DNA of 64,000 nt from Pseudonocardia hierapolitana. GTDB taxonomy: Bacteria; Actinomycetota; Actinomycetes; Mycobacteriales; Pseudonocardiaceae. A program made the position numbers and the translations under genes. The notes under the pieces are model-generated. The model ran no database searches, was not told the origin of the DNA, and saw nothing but the letters and a program-made list of their open reading frames with translations. The stretch is from NCBI RefSeq assembly GCF_007994075.1, contig NZ_VIWU01000001.1, positions 7,688,001 to 7,752,000 of the forward strand, in the 5' to 3' direction. Below, one piece after another: positions 26,655 to 36,238 of this stretch (its first letter is position 1; each line of letters begins with the position of its first letter).

Positions 26655-26936
26655 ATGAGCACTCGTGTCCACTGGCAGGCCCGCACGCCCGGCTGGCACA
26701 AGCCGCCCGGCACCGTCTACGTCGGCCGCCCGACCCGCTGGGGCAACCCCTTCGACCACCGGCGGACGGGAGGCGGTCGCGCCCGCGCCGTCGCTGCCTA
26801 CCGCTCGTGGCTGCGCCGCCATCCCGAGATCGTCACCGCCGCCCGTGAGGAGCTCGCCGGGCGGCCCCTCGGCTGCTGGTGCCCGCCCGGCGAACCGTGC
26901 CACGCCGAGGTCCTGCTCGGCGTCGCCAACGGGTAG
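26655..26936 (+). CDS. DUF4326 small protein
   Basis: 93 residues. The N-terminal VYVGRPTRWGNPF and the C-terminal GCWCPPGEPCHAEVLL are the family signature; the two cysteines and histidine could bind metal. The family is widespread in phages and bacteria with unknown function. Start ATG at 26655. It is divergent from the methyltransferase by 87 bp and convergent with the ferredoxin-reductase gene by 9 bp. Confidence 0.8.
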   Translation: MSTRVHWQARTPGWHKPPGTVYVGRPTRWGNPFDHRRTGGGRARAVAAYRSWLRRHPEIVTAAREELAGRPLGCWCPPGEPCHAEVLLGVANG

Positions 26937-26945
26937 GAGGCCGGG

Positions 26946-27671
26946 TCAGCCCGAGGGGCCGAAGCGCTCCACGCGGATGCTCCCCGCGGCGACGCCGACC
27001 TCGGTCAGCACGGCCGTGGCCGCGTCGGCGAAGCCGGGGGAGCCGCACACGTAGACGGTCTCCCCGCCGCGCACGAGCGGCGCCACGTCGGCGACCGCCA
27101 GGCGGCCTGCGGTGCGGCCCGCGTCGGGCGGCGCCTGGCGGGTGTAGATCACCGTCGTCTCGGGGCCGGGCAGCTCGTCGGCGTAGTACAGGTCCTCGGG
27201 GGAGCGGGCGGAGACGATCAGTCGCACGAGGTCGGGGCGGCCCAGCCGGCGGGCGTGGCGCAGCATCGCCATCAGCGGGACCACCCCCGATCCGCCCCCG
27301 ACGAGCAGTGCGGGCGCGCTGCCGTCCCAGCCGAAGTAGCCGATCGGGCCGCGGACCTCCAGCTCGTCGCCGGGCACGACGACGTCGTGCAGGAACTCAG
27401 AGACCTCGCCGTCGTCGAGCCGTTCGACGGTCAGCTCGATCTCGCCCGTCCCATCGGGGGCCGACGCGATGGAGTAGTCGCGGGACGCCGTGTAGCCGTC
27501 GGGTGCGGTGAGCCGCACGACGTAGTACTGCCCGGGCAGGTGGGGGCGCGGCTCGGGCAGCGCGAGCCGGAAGGTGCGGGCGCGCGGGGTCTCGTCCCGC
27601 ACGGAGAGGACCTTCGCGGTCTGCCAGCGCAGGGTGCGGCGGTGGGTGGTGCCGCCAGGGGTCAGCGTCAT
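26946..27671 (-). CDS. FAD/NAD(P)-binding ferredoxin reductase-type oxidoreductase
   Basis: 241 residues of the FNR family: FAD site RDYSIAS near residues 64-70, the NAD-site GGGSGVVPLMAM near 124-135 and the C-terminal CGSPGF. No iron-sulfur domain is attached. It starts 14 bp after the sulfite-oxidase-like gene on the same strand, so the pair likely works together: this protein would supply electrons from NAD(P)H to the molybdoprotein or take them from it. Confidence 0.85.
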   Translation of the reverse strand: MTLTPGGTTHRRTLRWQTAKVLSVRDETPRARTFRLALPEPRPHLPGQYYVVRLTAPDGYTASRDYSIASAPDGTGEIELTVERLDDGEVSEFLHDVVVPGDELEVRGPIGYFGWDGSAPALLVGGGSGVVPLMAMLRHARRLGRPDLVRLIVSARSPEDLYYADELPGPETTVIYTRQAPPDAGRTAGRLAVADVAPLVRGGETVYVCGSPGFADAATAVLTEVGVAAGSIRVERFGPSG

Positions 27672-27684
27672 CAGTCGCCGGCCA

Positions 27685-28293
27685 TCAGTCGCCCTGGTAG
27701 CGCTGCTCGGTCCACGGGTCGCCGCGGTCGTGGTAGCCGTTGCGTTCCCAGAACCCCTGCTCGTCGTGGTCCATCAGGCGCAGGCCCGACACCCACTTCG
27801 CGCTCTTCCAGAAGTACAGGTGCGGCACCAGGAGCCGGGCGGGGCCGCCGTGGATCGTGCTGAGCGGCTTGCCGTCCGCGTCCCAGACGACCCAGGCCTT
27901 GCCGCCGGTGATGTCCTCGAGGGGCAGGTTGGTGGTGTAGCCGGTGTGCGACACCGCCATCACGTGGGTGGCGCTGCGCTGCGGCTTCGCGGCAGCCAGC
28001 AGCGTGTCGACCGAGACGCCGTCGAACGTCATCCCGAGCTTGGACCAGGTGGTCACGCAGTGGATGTCGCCCTCGTAGCGGGAGCGGGGGAGCGCGTGGA
28101 TCTCGTCCCAGTTCCAGGTGACGGTGTTCTCGACCAGGCCCTCGATCGTGAACGTCCAGCGCTCGGTGGGGATGTTCGGGGTGGCCTCGGCGTGCAGCAC
28201 CGGCCACTCGTCGCGCGCGTCGTACTGCCCGGGAGGCAGCCGCGGGTCGCGCTCGCGCCGCCGTCCGACGAATCCTCGGGTGATACCGGCCAT
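27685..28293 (-). CDS. Sulfite oxidase-like molybdopterin oxidoreductase
   Basis: 202 residues, the compact YedY/MsrP-like molybdopterin domain. The molybdenum-ligand cysteine is C79 in GDIHCVTTWS; pterin contacts include GYTTNLPLED and GGPARLLVPH. There is no signal peptide or twin-arginine leader, so unlike periplasmic MsrP it should be cytoplasmic. The adjacent ferredoxin reductase is a probable partner. The physiological substrate (sulfite, sulfoxide or other) is not known. Confidence 0.87.
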   Translation of the reverse strand: MAGITRGFVGRRRERDPRLPPGQYDARDEWPVLHAEATPNIPTERWTFTIEGLVENTVTWNWDEIHALPRSRYEGDIHCVTTWSKLGMTFDGVSVDTLLAAAKPQRSATHVMAVSHTGYTTNLPLEDITGGKAWVVWDADGKPLSTIHGGPARLLVPHLYFWKSAKWVSGLRLMDHDEQGFWERNGYHDRGDPWTEQRYQGD

Positions 28294-28335
28294 GCTCTCC
28301 TCAACCTCCGCGACGTGGGTTCATTCCTGGGCCGG

Positions 28336-29250
28336 TCAGCGCGCCAGCGGCCGGGCGGTCGTCTCGGGGGGTGCCGCCATGGTGGGCCTGCGGGCACCGA
28401 GCCAGCCGAGCGCTGCCGCGAGGACGTCCTCGGCCACGGCACCCGGCCGGTCGGAACCGAACCGCCGCTGCGCCGCCGCGCGCAGCCGCACCCCGAGCAC
28501 GGCCGTGCCGATCGCGGCGGCGGCGCCGACGAGGCCGGGGAGGGTCGGATCGTGCCCGTCGCGCCGGGCGACCGCCGCCGCCGACGTGGCGCCGGCGGCG
28601 GCCCGGGGGATCAGCCCCAGCGGCGCGAGGCGGCTCGGCACGCTCGGCAGCTTGTCGGCCACCAGCTCGCCTGCGGCGGCGATGCCCGAGAGCGTGCTGC
28701 CGGTGCGGCCGCCGAGCCGTGAGGCCACCGGGCCGGTGTCGTCGGGCCGGGAGGTGAGCGCCACCGCGGCGAGGCCGGTGGCGCTGCGTGACCCGCTGGA
28801 CGCGCCGAGCGCGGCCGCCCGAAGCAGGGCCGCGGGGCTCGCCGGTGGCACCGCCTCGCGGCCCTCCGCCACCCGAGACACCGACACGAGCGTGGAGTGC
28901 GTCGTGAACCCGTACACGAGCGGCGGGATGATCTCGGCGAGCCGGTCGGCGCTGCGACGCGGGTCGACGATCCGCGCCACCGCCGACGGGCCTGCGCTCG
29001 CCGCGAGTGCGGCGACCCCGAGCAGCGGGCCGCTCACCGCGGCGGGTGGGCGCACCCCGGCCGCCCGCAGCACGCCGGCGAGCGCACCGACGCCCAGCCC
29101 CGCGGCAGCGCCCACGAGCAGGTCCGAGCGCCCGCGGGCCCGGGTCGTTCTCCCGGTCGAGTCGTCCAGGTAGCGGGTGGCGAGGTACGCACCCGCGCCG
29201 GCGGCGCCCGCCGCGCACCCACGCAGGAGTCCGGAGACCAGGGATTCCAT
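28336..29250 (-). CDS. Membrane protein with DUF4126-like C-terminal half
   Basis: 304 residues, very rich in alanine and glycine, with about six or seven weak membrane helices. The segment from about 150 reads GSRSATGLAAVAL, GELVADKLPSVPSR and a following RAAAGATS, which resembles DUF4126. The N-terminal half repeats similar helices. ATG at 29250. It starts 10 bp after the Nudix stop on the same strand and could be cotranscribed. Function unknown. Confidence 0.6.
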   Translation of the reverse strand: MESLVSGLLRGCAAGAAGAGAYLATRYLDDSTGRTTRARGRSDLLVGAAAGLGVGALAGVLRAAGVRPPAAVSGPLLGVAALAASAGPSAVARIVDPRRSADRLAEIIPPLVYGFTTHSTLVSVSRVAEGREAVPPASPAALLRAAALGASSGSRSATGLAAVALTSRPDDTGPVASRLGGRTGSTLSGIAAAGELVADKLPSVPSRLAPLGLIPRAAAGATSAAAVARRDGHDPTLPGLVGAAAAIGTAVLGVRLRAAAQRRFGSDRPGAVAEDVLAAALGWLGARRPTMAAPPETTARPLAR

Positions 29251-29260
29251 GAGACCTCCG

Positions 29261-29728
29261 CTACCCGGCGAGCAGCGCCGGCAACCGGTCGAGCAGCGGC
29301 AACTGCCCTTTCGTGATCTTGCGACGAGCGGCGTCGATGCCGAACCACGCGGCCCGGTCGATCTCCGGGAACTCCTGCAACGCGCCCGACCGCGGGGGCC
29401 ACTCCATGGCGAACGTGCCGGGGACGATCCGCTCGACGTCGAAGTCGGCGGCGAGGGCGAACGCGGTGATCCGCTTGCCCCCGGACAGCCGTACCTCGCC
29501 GAGCTCGACGAGCGGCCCGTCCGGCAGCGGCGCGCCGAGCTCCTCGGCGAACTCGCGGGCCGCCGCGGCCCGTGGGTCCTCGTCGGGGCCGTGCTCGCCC
29601 TTGGGGATCGACCAGGCCCCGTCGTCCTTGCGGGCCCAGAACGGCCCGCCCATGTGTCCGAGCAGCACCTCCGTGCCTTCCGGGCCCGGCCGGTGCAGCA
29701 CCACTCCCGCGCTCCGCGTCGCTGCCAC
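29261..29728 (-). CDS. Nudix hydrolase
   Basis: 155 residues. The Nudix box is intact: G then EDPRAAAAREFAEELGA gives the G-x5-E-x7-RE-x2-EE-x-G pattern. SAGVVLHRPG and the FWARKDDGAWSIPKGE stretch are those of the NTP pyrophosphohydrolase branch common in actinobacteria. The start is taken as GTG at 29728; there is no better start before the upstream gene. It likely cleaves a nucleoside diphosphate derivative. Confidence 0.85.
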   Translation of the reverse strand: MAATRSAGVVLHRPGPEGTEVLLGHMGGPFWARKDDGAWSIPKGEHGPDEDPRAAAAREFAEELGAPLPDGPLVELGEVRLSGGKRITAFALAADFDVERIVPGTFAMEWPPRSGALQEFPEIDRAAWFGIDAARRKITKGQLPLLDRLPALLAG

Positions 29729-29745
29729 CCGAGGAGTGTGGCAGG

Positions 29746-30849
<1,104 letters not shown>

Positions 30850-30916
30850 CGTGCCTCCGGACGTCGTCGTCAGCGGTAGCGAGATCGATCGTCCGATACT
30901 GATCCATGCCACCGAT

Positions 30917-32824
30917 CTACGCCGCTGCGGCCCTCGCTCCCGGGAGGCTGCGCAATACCGCGCGGGCGACGGCGTCGTTGTAGCGCAGGCTCTGCGCGTT
31001 CATGCCGGGCCGGGTGAACGCGCCCGCCACCTTCACCGTGGTGTGGGGGCCAACGGCGAACCGGCGCGGATGCACCCGGCCCGCGGCGTCGATCAACGCC
31101 CCGTCGGCCGGCCGGACGCGGACCAGGCCGGTGTTGCGCAGCGGTGTGCCGTCGGTGTCGCGCAGCACCTCCTCGCTGACGGCGCCGCCGGCGAACAGGG
31201 CGGCGATCAGCGGATCGGTGGTGCGGGCGACGCTCGGATCCGGCAGGCGCGCGTCGACGAGCACGCGGGCCGTGACGGGCGGGGCGCCCGGCACGCTGGC
31301 GCTCCCGGCCCGGAAGACGCCCCCGGAATCGTCGACCGCGACGTCCACCCACATGCCTGCGCCGAGGAACGCGACGTACCCCGCGCGGGACAGCGCGAGC
31401 AGCTCGCGCACGCGGAAGCCGGGCGGGCCGCTCGCGACCGCGTTGAAGAAGCTCTGCCACCAGCCCAGGTCGGCGGCCCGGGACCGCGCGGACAACACCC
31501 CGGAGCCGGCGAGGCGGGTGACCTCCGCGTACACCGACAGCATCGCGACGAACGCACCGAGGTGCGGCGTGTGCGCCGGGTCCACGTGCTGGCGCAGGTC
31601 CTCGGCGATCCGGTCGCGCACGAGGGGCTGCAGCGCCGCGAAGTCCTGGGCGCGAACGCCGGCGAGGGGCTGGTCGAGCGCGGTGAAGTCGATGCGGTCC
31701 ACCGGGTCCGGCACGGCGTCGGCGATGAGCCCCGCCATCGCAGGCGAATCCTGGTCGATGGCGGCGAACCGCGCGGCGAACTCGGGCCACGGCAACCGGA
31801 CGCGGTCGGGGTGGCCGACGAACAGCTCGTGGTACCAGCCCCAGGCGATCTCCTTCGCCATCAGGGGCCACGCCTGCGTGCGCAGCTCGACCGGCCGGCC
31901 GGAGCCGATCAACGGGTCGACGGCGGCCGGGCCGAAGAACCGCGGCAGCGGCGGCCGGCCTGCGCGCAGCCCGTAGTGGGGCTTGGAGTGGTAGGGCATC
32001 CCCCGCGGCGAGCCCGCGACGAGCCGTGGCTCCGCTCCTGACGGCACGTAGCGCAGGTCCTCCCCGTCGGGCTCGAACCGCCCGCCGCGGCCCTCGAACA
32101 GGAGCACGATGAGATCGATGAACGCCAGGCCGAGGCCGCGCACGAGCACGGTCTCGCCCGGGGCGATCACCGACAGGTCCGAGTCGGTGGTCTGTTCGGG
32201 AGGCAGGTAGGTGAGTCCGGCGTCGGCGGCGCCCGCCGCGAGCGCGCGCTCCTCGTCGGTCGGCGTGGCGTCGAGGTGCCCGGACGCCAGCACCACGGCG
32301 TCGACGCGCAGCGTGTCGCCGTTCTCCAGCCGCACGAGCTGGAGGTCGCCGTCCTCGGCGATGTCGACGGCGCGGGTCCGGTGCAGGTGCGCCCGCATCC
32401 CGGGCGGCAGCGCGGCGACGACCTCGCGCAGCACCCAGGCGAGGTAGGCGCTCTGCAACCGCCGGCTCGGGAACGTCGAGGCGGTCACCGCGCGCAGCTC
32501 GGCGGCGAGTTCGGGGCCGAGCGAGTCGGGGTCGCCGCCGCCGCGCACTGCCTGCGCCCACTCCCAGAACGAGGGCCCGGGGACGATCGGACCCTCGCAG
32601 AGCACCGTGTCGTCGGTGAACATCGTGACGTCGGCGGCCATGGAGTTCATCGCGAGCAGCGGGGACTGCTCGTGGCGCCAGATCCGGCCCGGGCCGGGCG
32701 GGTAGGGGTCGATCAGGTGCACGTCCAGGCCGTCCGGCCCGAGGTCGGGAGCGCTGGCGGCCAGCCGCTCGAGGATCCCGACGCCGCGCGGGCCCGCGCC
32801 GACGATCGCGATCGCAGAGCTCAC
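30917..32824 (-). CDS. FAD/NAD(P)-binding protein of the NAD_binding_9 family
   Basis: 635 residues. Starts AIAIVGAGPRGVGILERLAA, a dinucleotide-binding fold; a second nucleotide site is near VVLASGHLDATP and a conserved PGETVLVRGLGLAFID follows. The C-terminus reads KVAGAFTRPGMNAQSLRYND, typical of this large actinobacterial group. The GTG at 32824 is preceded by GGAGGA. Members are annotated as hydroxyacylglutathione- or adenylate-linked oxidoreductases without firm function. It is divergent from an LLM flavoenzyme gene across 247 bp. Confidence 0.75.
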   Translation of the reverse strand: MSSAIAIVGAGPRGVGILERLAASAPDLGPDGLDVHLIDPYPPGPGRIWRHEQSPLLAMNSMAADVTMFTDDTVLCEGPIVPGPSFWEWAQAVRGGGDPDSLGPELAAELRAVTASTFPSRRLQSAYLAWVLREVVAALPPGMRAHLHRTRAVDIAEDGDLQLVRLENGDTLRVDAVVLASGHLDATPTDEERALAAGAADAGLTYLPPEQTTDSDLSVIAPGETVLVRGLGLAFIDLIVLLFEGRGGRFEPDGEDLRYVPSGAEPRLVAGSPRGMPYHSKPHYGLRAGRPPLPRFFGPAAVDPLIGSGRPVELRTQAWPLMAKEIAWGWYHELFVGHPDRVRLPWPEFAARFAAIDQDSPAMAGLIADAVPDPVDRIDFTALDQPLAGVRAQDFAALQPLVRDRIAEDLRQHVDPAHTPHLGAFVAMLSVYAEVTRLAGSGVLSARSRAADLGWWQSFFNAVASGPPGFRVRELLALSRAGYVAFLGAGMWVDVAVDDSGGVFRAGSASVPGAPPVTARVLVDARLPDPSVARTTDPLIAALFAGGAVSEEVLRDTDGTPLRNTGLVRVRPADGALIDAAGRVHPRRFAVGPHTTVKVAGAFTRPGMNAQSLRYNDAVARAVLRSLPGARAAAA

Positions 32825-33071
32825 AGACGGCTCCTCCGAGAGGGTGTGGGGCTGCGCCGCGTCGCGCCGACCCATCGACTGTAGGTCGGGAACGAGGCGG
32901 CAGCCAGTGGAACGGACCCGTTGACGCCCGTGACGGCGGGTGCTGGAGTGGGATCGTGGCCATCCGCGTTCCGCTGGTGATCCGACGGCACGTCGACCTC
33001 GGTCGGGTGTGGTCGGCGGCGTGTTCGGGCTCCTGACGCCCGCCATCGCCCCACTACCCAAGGAGCAGGAC

Positions 33072-34184
33072 ATGCCCGTGGAGTTCCTCGGCATGGGAGC
33101 CACCAACGACGGCACCGAGACCCACTCCCGGTCCGGCCCGGCGTTCGACCCCGAGTACACCGTCGCGCTGGCCCGCGCCCATGAGGAGTCCGGCTGGGAC
33201 CGGGTCCTCACCGCGTACGGGAGCGGCAGCCCCGACCCCGCCCAGGCCGCTGCGCTGATCGCCTGCCGCACCGAGCGCCTGCAGGTGCTCGTGGCGCACC
33301 GCCCGAACGTCTCCTACCCCACGTTCGCGGCGAAGACGATCGCCACGTTGGACGCCATGAGCGGCGGCCGCACCACCGTGCACGTCATCACCGGCGGCAA
33401 CGACCACGAGCAGCAGCGCGAGGGCGACACCCTGCCCAAGGACCGCCGCTACGACCGCACCCGCGAGGCGATCCAGATCTTCAAGAAGGCGTGGACCTCG
33501 CGCGAGCCGTTCGACTTCCACGGCGAGCACTACCGGTTCACCGACTTCGTGCTCGACGTCGAGCCGGTGCAGAAACCGCGCCCGCGGATCTCGTTCGGCG
33601 GCTCGTCGCCCGCCGCGTACGAGGTCGGGGCCGAGGAGGCCGACATCTACGCGCTGTGGGGCGAGCCGCTCGCCGGCACGGCCGAGCAGATCCGCACGAT
33701 CACCGAGCTCGCCGCGGCGGCAGGCCGCCCCGCGCCGACGTTCCAGGTGGCGTTCCGCCCGATCCTCGGCCGCACCGAGGAGGAGGCCTGGGAGAAGGCC
33801 TACGCCACCGTCGCCCGCATCCAGGACCGGACCAGGAGCGGGACGGCGCAGCTCACCCGCCGCCACAAGCTCACCGACCCGGAGAACGCCGGCTCGCAGC
33901 GGCTGCTCGCCGTGGCCGCACAGGGCGAGCGGCACGACAGGGCGCTGTGGACGGTCACGGCGAAGGCGACCGGTGGGGCCGGCAACTCCACGGCGCTCGT
34001 CGGCACGCCGGAGACGGTGGCCGCCGCGCTGATGGACTACTACGACCTCGGCGTGCGGATCCTGTCGGCCCGCGGCTACGACCTGCTGGCGGACGCCGAG
34101 GAGTTCGGCCGGGAGGTCATCCCGCTGGTGCGCGCGGAGGTGGCCAGGCGCGACGCGGCGGAGCGGGCATCGGTGCCGGCCTGA
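33072..34184 (+). CDS. LLM-class flavin monooxygenase, SsuD-like
   Basis: 370 residues of the bacterial luciferase fold. It has SPDPAQAAALIACRT, the FMN/substrate loop VLVAHRPNVSYPTFAAKTIATLD, HVITGGND and YDRTREAIQIFKKAW, all as in alkanesulfonate monooxygenases. It probably uses FMNH2 and oxygen to cleave a sulfonate or related compound. ATG at 33072 has AAGGAGCAGG upstream. No ssuABC transporter is nearby. Confidence 0.85.
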   Translation: MPVEFLGMGATNDGTETHSRSGPAFDPEYTVALARAHEESGWDRVLTAYGSGSPDPAQAAALIACRTERLQVLVAHRPNVSYPTFAAKTIATLDAMSGGRTTVHVITGGNDHEQQREGDTLPKDRRYDRTREAIQIFKKAWTSREPFDFHGEHYRFTDFVLDVEPVQKPRPRISFGGSSPAAYEVGAEEADIYALWGEPLAGTAEQIRTITELAAAAGRPAPTFQVAFRPILGRTEEEAWEKAYATVARIQDRTRSGTAQLTRRHKLTDPENAGSQRLLAVAAQGERHDRALWTVTAKATGGAGNSTALVGTPETVAAALMDYYDLGVRILSARGYDLLADAEEFGREVIPLVRAEVARRDAAERASVPA

Positions 34185-34277
34185 GGGCCTGGCTGTGCGG
34201 GCGCTCGTGGAGCGGGTCGCGGGCGTCTTCTGGCGGTCCCGCGCGTGATCAGCAGGTCGGCGGTGTGGCCTGCAGCA

Positions 34278-34357
34278 GCGATCAAGGGCTGATGGCCGCG
34301 ATCGAGGGCAGATGGTCGCTGTCGAAGATCATCTAGCGACCATTTCGCCTTGATCGC
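34278..34357. repeat. Direct and inverted repeat cluster between convergent LLM genes
   Basis: A 20-bp unit beginning GCGATC is repeated directly at 34278 and 34298 (17 of 20 alike). The second copy, 34298-34320, faces an inverted copy at 34335-34357 (19 of 23 complementary), with perfect inner arms ATGGTCGCT/AGCGACCAT and a 14-base loop. It can act as a bidirectional terminator and looks like a dispersed REP-type sequence. Confidence 0.6.
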
Positions 34358-34462
34358 CGATCGGCCTCGGTGGCGCGGAACTGGTCGACCCTCGCCGACG
34401 ATGCGCGGCGCCACCGGAGGCCCACCACCAGGATCGAACGGCAGGGCGCGCCGACCCCGGGT

Positions 34463-35236
34463 TCAGCCCTGGGCGTCGCGCCAGGCGATCCACTCCTTGA
34501 CCAGGCCGAGGTCGTAGTCCGGCCCGCCCACACCGACCGTGAAGAGGCTCGCGCCCGCCGCGACCAGTCCCTCGGCCACGTCCTGCGGCGGTGCCGACAC
34601 GCCGATGGAGCGTTCGATCTCGCCGGGGTCGCGGCCGACGTCGGCGCAGTGGCGGTCCAGGATCTCGGACTTGCGGGTGAAGGTGCCGACGTCGCCGAAG
34701 CTGTGCCAGATGGTGGCGTGCTCGGCGGTGTACCGCAGGGTCTTGCGCTCCCCGCCGCCGCCGATGAGCACGGGGATGTCGCGGGTGGGTGCGGGGTTGA
34801 GCTTGGACCAGCGGTCGCGGATGCGGGGGAGGGCCTGCGCGAGGTCGGCCAGCCGGGCTCCGGCCGTGGCGAAGTCGTAGCCGTACTCGTCGTAGTCGCG
34901 CTGGAACCATCCCGCGCCGATACCCAGGATGAGCCGGCCGCCGGAGATGTGGTCGACGGTGCGGGCCATGTCGGCGAGCAGTTCCGGGTTGCGGTAGCTG
35001 TTGCAGCTGACGAGGGCACCGATCTCGACCCGGCTGGTGGCCTCGGCCCATGCGCCGAGCATCGTCCAGCACTCGAAGTGCTTGCCGTCGGGCTCGCCAC
35101 GGAGCGGGAAGAAGTGGTCCCAGTTGAAGACGATGTCGACGCCGGCGTTCTCGGCCTCGGCGACGGCGGCGCGGATCTGCGCGTAGTCGGCGTGCTGGGG
35201 CTGCAGCTGGACACCGATCCGGATGGGGTGCGACAT
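34463..35236 (-). CDS. LLM-class F420-dependent oxidoreductase
   Basis: 257 residues, the size of single-domain F420 enzymes. Motifs: IGVQLQPQHADY, the conserved FNWDHFFPL, IGALVSCNSYRNPELLADMARTVDHIS and LGIGAGW. The WDH motif and the GAGW loop are typical of F420-binding members rather than FMN monooxygenases. ATG at 35236 has GGAAGGA upstream. It converges on the SsuD-like gene. Substrate unknown. Confidence 0.85.
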   Translation of the reverse strand: MSHPIRIGVQLQPQHADYAQIRAAVAEAENAGVDIVFNWDHFFPLRGEPDGKHFECWTMLGAWAEATSRVEIGALVSCNSYRNPELLADMARTVDHISGGRLILGIGAGWFQRDYDEYGYDFATAGARLADLAQALPRIRDRWSKLNPAPTRDIPVLIGGGGERKTLRYTAEHATIWHSFGDVGTFTRKSEILDRHCADVGRDPGEIERSIGVSAPPQDVAEGLVAAGASLFTVGVGGPDYDLGLVKEWIAWRDAQG

Positions 35237-35404
35237 GCCTTGATCCTTCCACCGTCACCCGCTCGGCGGTCGCCCCGTGAGGGTGTACACGGTGCGTGAC
35301 TGAATGATCACGAAACGTCATGTCGGTGGAACGGCCGAGTAACGCGATCGTAACGCGCTGTCGACACGGTGGACCCACTTCGGAGCGATGGGGGAGGCCA
35401 CGAA

Positions 35405-36160
35405 GTGGACAGCGAGGACGATCCAGGGCCTGCGATCGGAACCACCGGCGCGCGCTTCGGGGGCGCGTCGCGACGGAAGCGCACTGCCCGGCGCAGGACA
35501 GCGGATGCGCCCCCAGGACAGGAGCCCCCCGAGGCGTCGGCGCCGGAGGCGGACACCGTCGCCATTCCGGCCGTCCTGGGCTCGGCATCCCACCACGCCG
35601 GGGCGCGCCAGCACGGCGCTCCCGCGGCAGATGCGGCGCCGCCCGCCGACCTGGCTCCGGCGGGCGACGCGCCGGACGACCCGGCGGTCGGGCTGACCGG
35701 CGCCCGCTTCGGTGGCGCCCGCAAGCGGAAGCCACGCCCCCGCCCGGACGCTCCGACGCCGACACCGTCACCGCCGCGGCTCGCACCGCCCGAGCCGTCG
35801 GTTCCGCCCGACGCGGAGGAGCCCGTCGCCGGCGGGTCGGCGATCGTGCGGCCGTACGTGTTCACGCGGGGGCGCACGCGGCGGGCGTTCGAGCTCTCGG
35901 TCGAGACGCTCGTGTCGGCGGTCCCGCACGGAGCGCGAACCGGCCTCACGGGCGAGCACCACGCCGTGCTGGGACTGTGCGGGGAGCCCTGCTCGGTGGC
36001 TGAGCTCGCGGCACACGTGGGTGTACCGCTCGGGGTCGCGCGCGTGCTCGTCGGCGACCTGGCAGCGGCCGGGGCCGTGGCCGTCCACCGCGGGCCCGGG
36101 GCGTCGGGCCCTGACCTGGCCCTGATGGAGCGCGTGCTCAGCGGCCTCCGGAAGCTCTGA
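35405..36160 (+). CDS. Orphan DUF742 protein with duplicated TGARFGGA motif
   Basis: 251 residues. The C-terminal third (about 150-251) is the DUF742 winged-helix-like domain (IVRPYVFTRGRTR, then GEPCSVAELAAHVGVPLGVARVLVGDL). The Pro/Ala-rich N-terminus has the motif TGARFGGASRRKR and again TGARFGGARKRKP about 85 residues later, two basic patches likely to bind a partner. DUF742 proteins are the third member (CvnC) of conservons with a sensor kinase, a roadblock protein and a GTPase; none of these is nearby, so this copy is orphan. Start GTG at 35405 follows GGGGGAGG. Confidence 0.75.
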   Translation: MDSEDDPGPAIGTTGARFGGASRRKRTARRRTADAPPGQEPPEASAPEADTVAIPAVLGSASHHAGARQHGAPAADAAPPADLAPAGDAPDDPAVGLTGARFGGARKRKPRPRPDAPTPTPSPPRLAPPEPSVPPDAEEPVAGGSAIVRPYVFTRGRTRRAFELSVETLVSAVPHGARTGLTGEHHAVLGLCGEPCSVAELAAHVGVPLGVARVLVGDLAAAGAVAVHRGPGASGPDLALMERVLSGLRKL

Positions 36161-36229
36161 CTGGAGCGCTCCAGCAGATCGTTGTGCCCGTCGAGTTCGA
36201 ATCGCTCGTCCAAGTGCGGGGAGCACTTG
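36161..36229. terminator. Palindrome and hairpin between DUF742 and GGDEF-EAL genes
   Basis: CTGGAGCGCTCCAG (36161-36174) is a perfect 14-bp palindrome directly after the DUF742 stop. CAAGTGC-GGGGA-GCACTTG (36211-36229) is a perfect 7-bp stem hairpin just before the convergent gene's stop. Together they can end transcription from both sides. Between them is GATCGTTGTGCCCGTCGAG, which recurs near 43206. Confidence 0.5.
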
Positions 36230-36238
36230 ATCGCGCGG

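Noticed and set aside
32940..33071. N-terminal extension of the SsuD-like gene
   Set aside because: The ATG at 33072 has a strong ribosome site and the family starts there; the upstream frame is unlike any LLM protein.
36190..36210. tRNA T-loop-like GTTCGAATC
   Set aside because: Flanking bases do not form the T-stem and no acceptor or anticodon arm is present.
36214..36225. 12 bases complementary to the MITE end
   Set aside because: They fall inside a separate perfect hairpin, and the match does not extend, so chance is likely.
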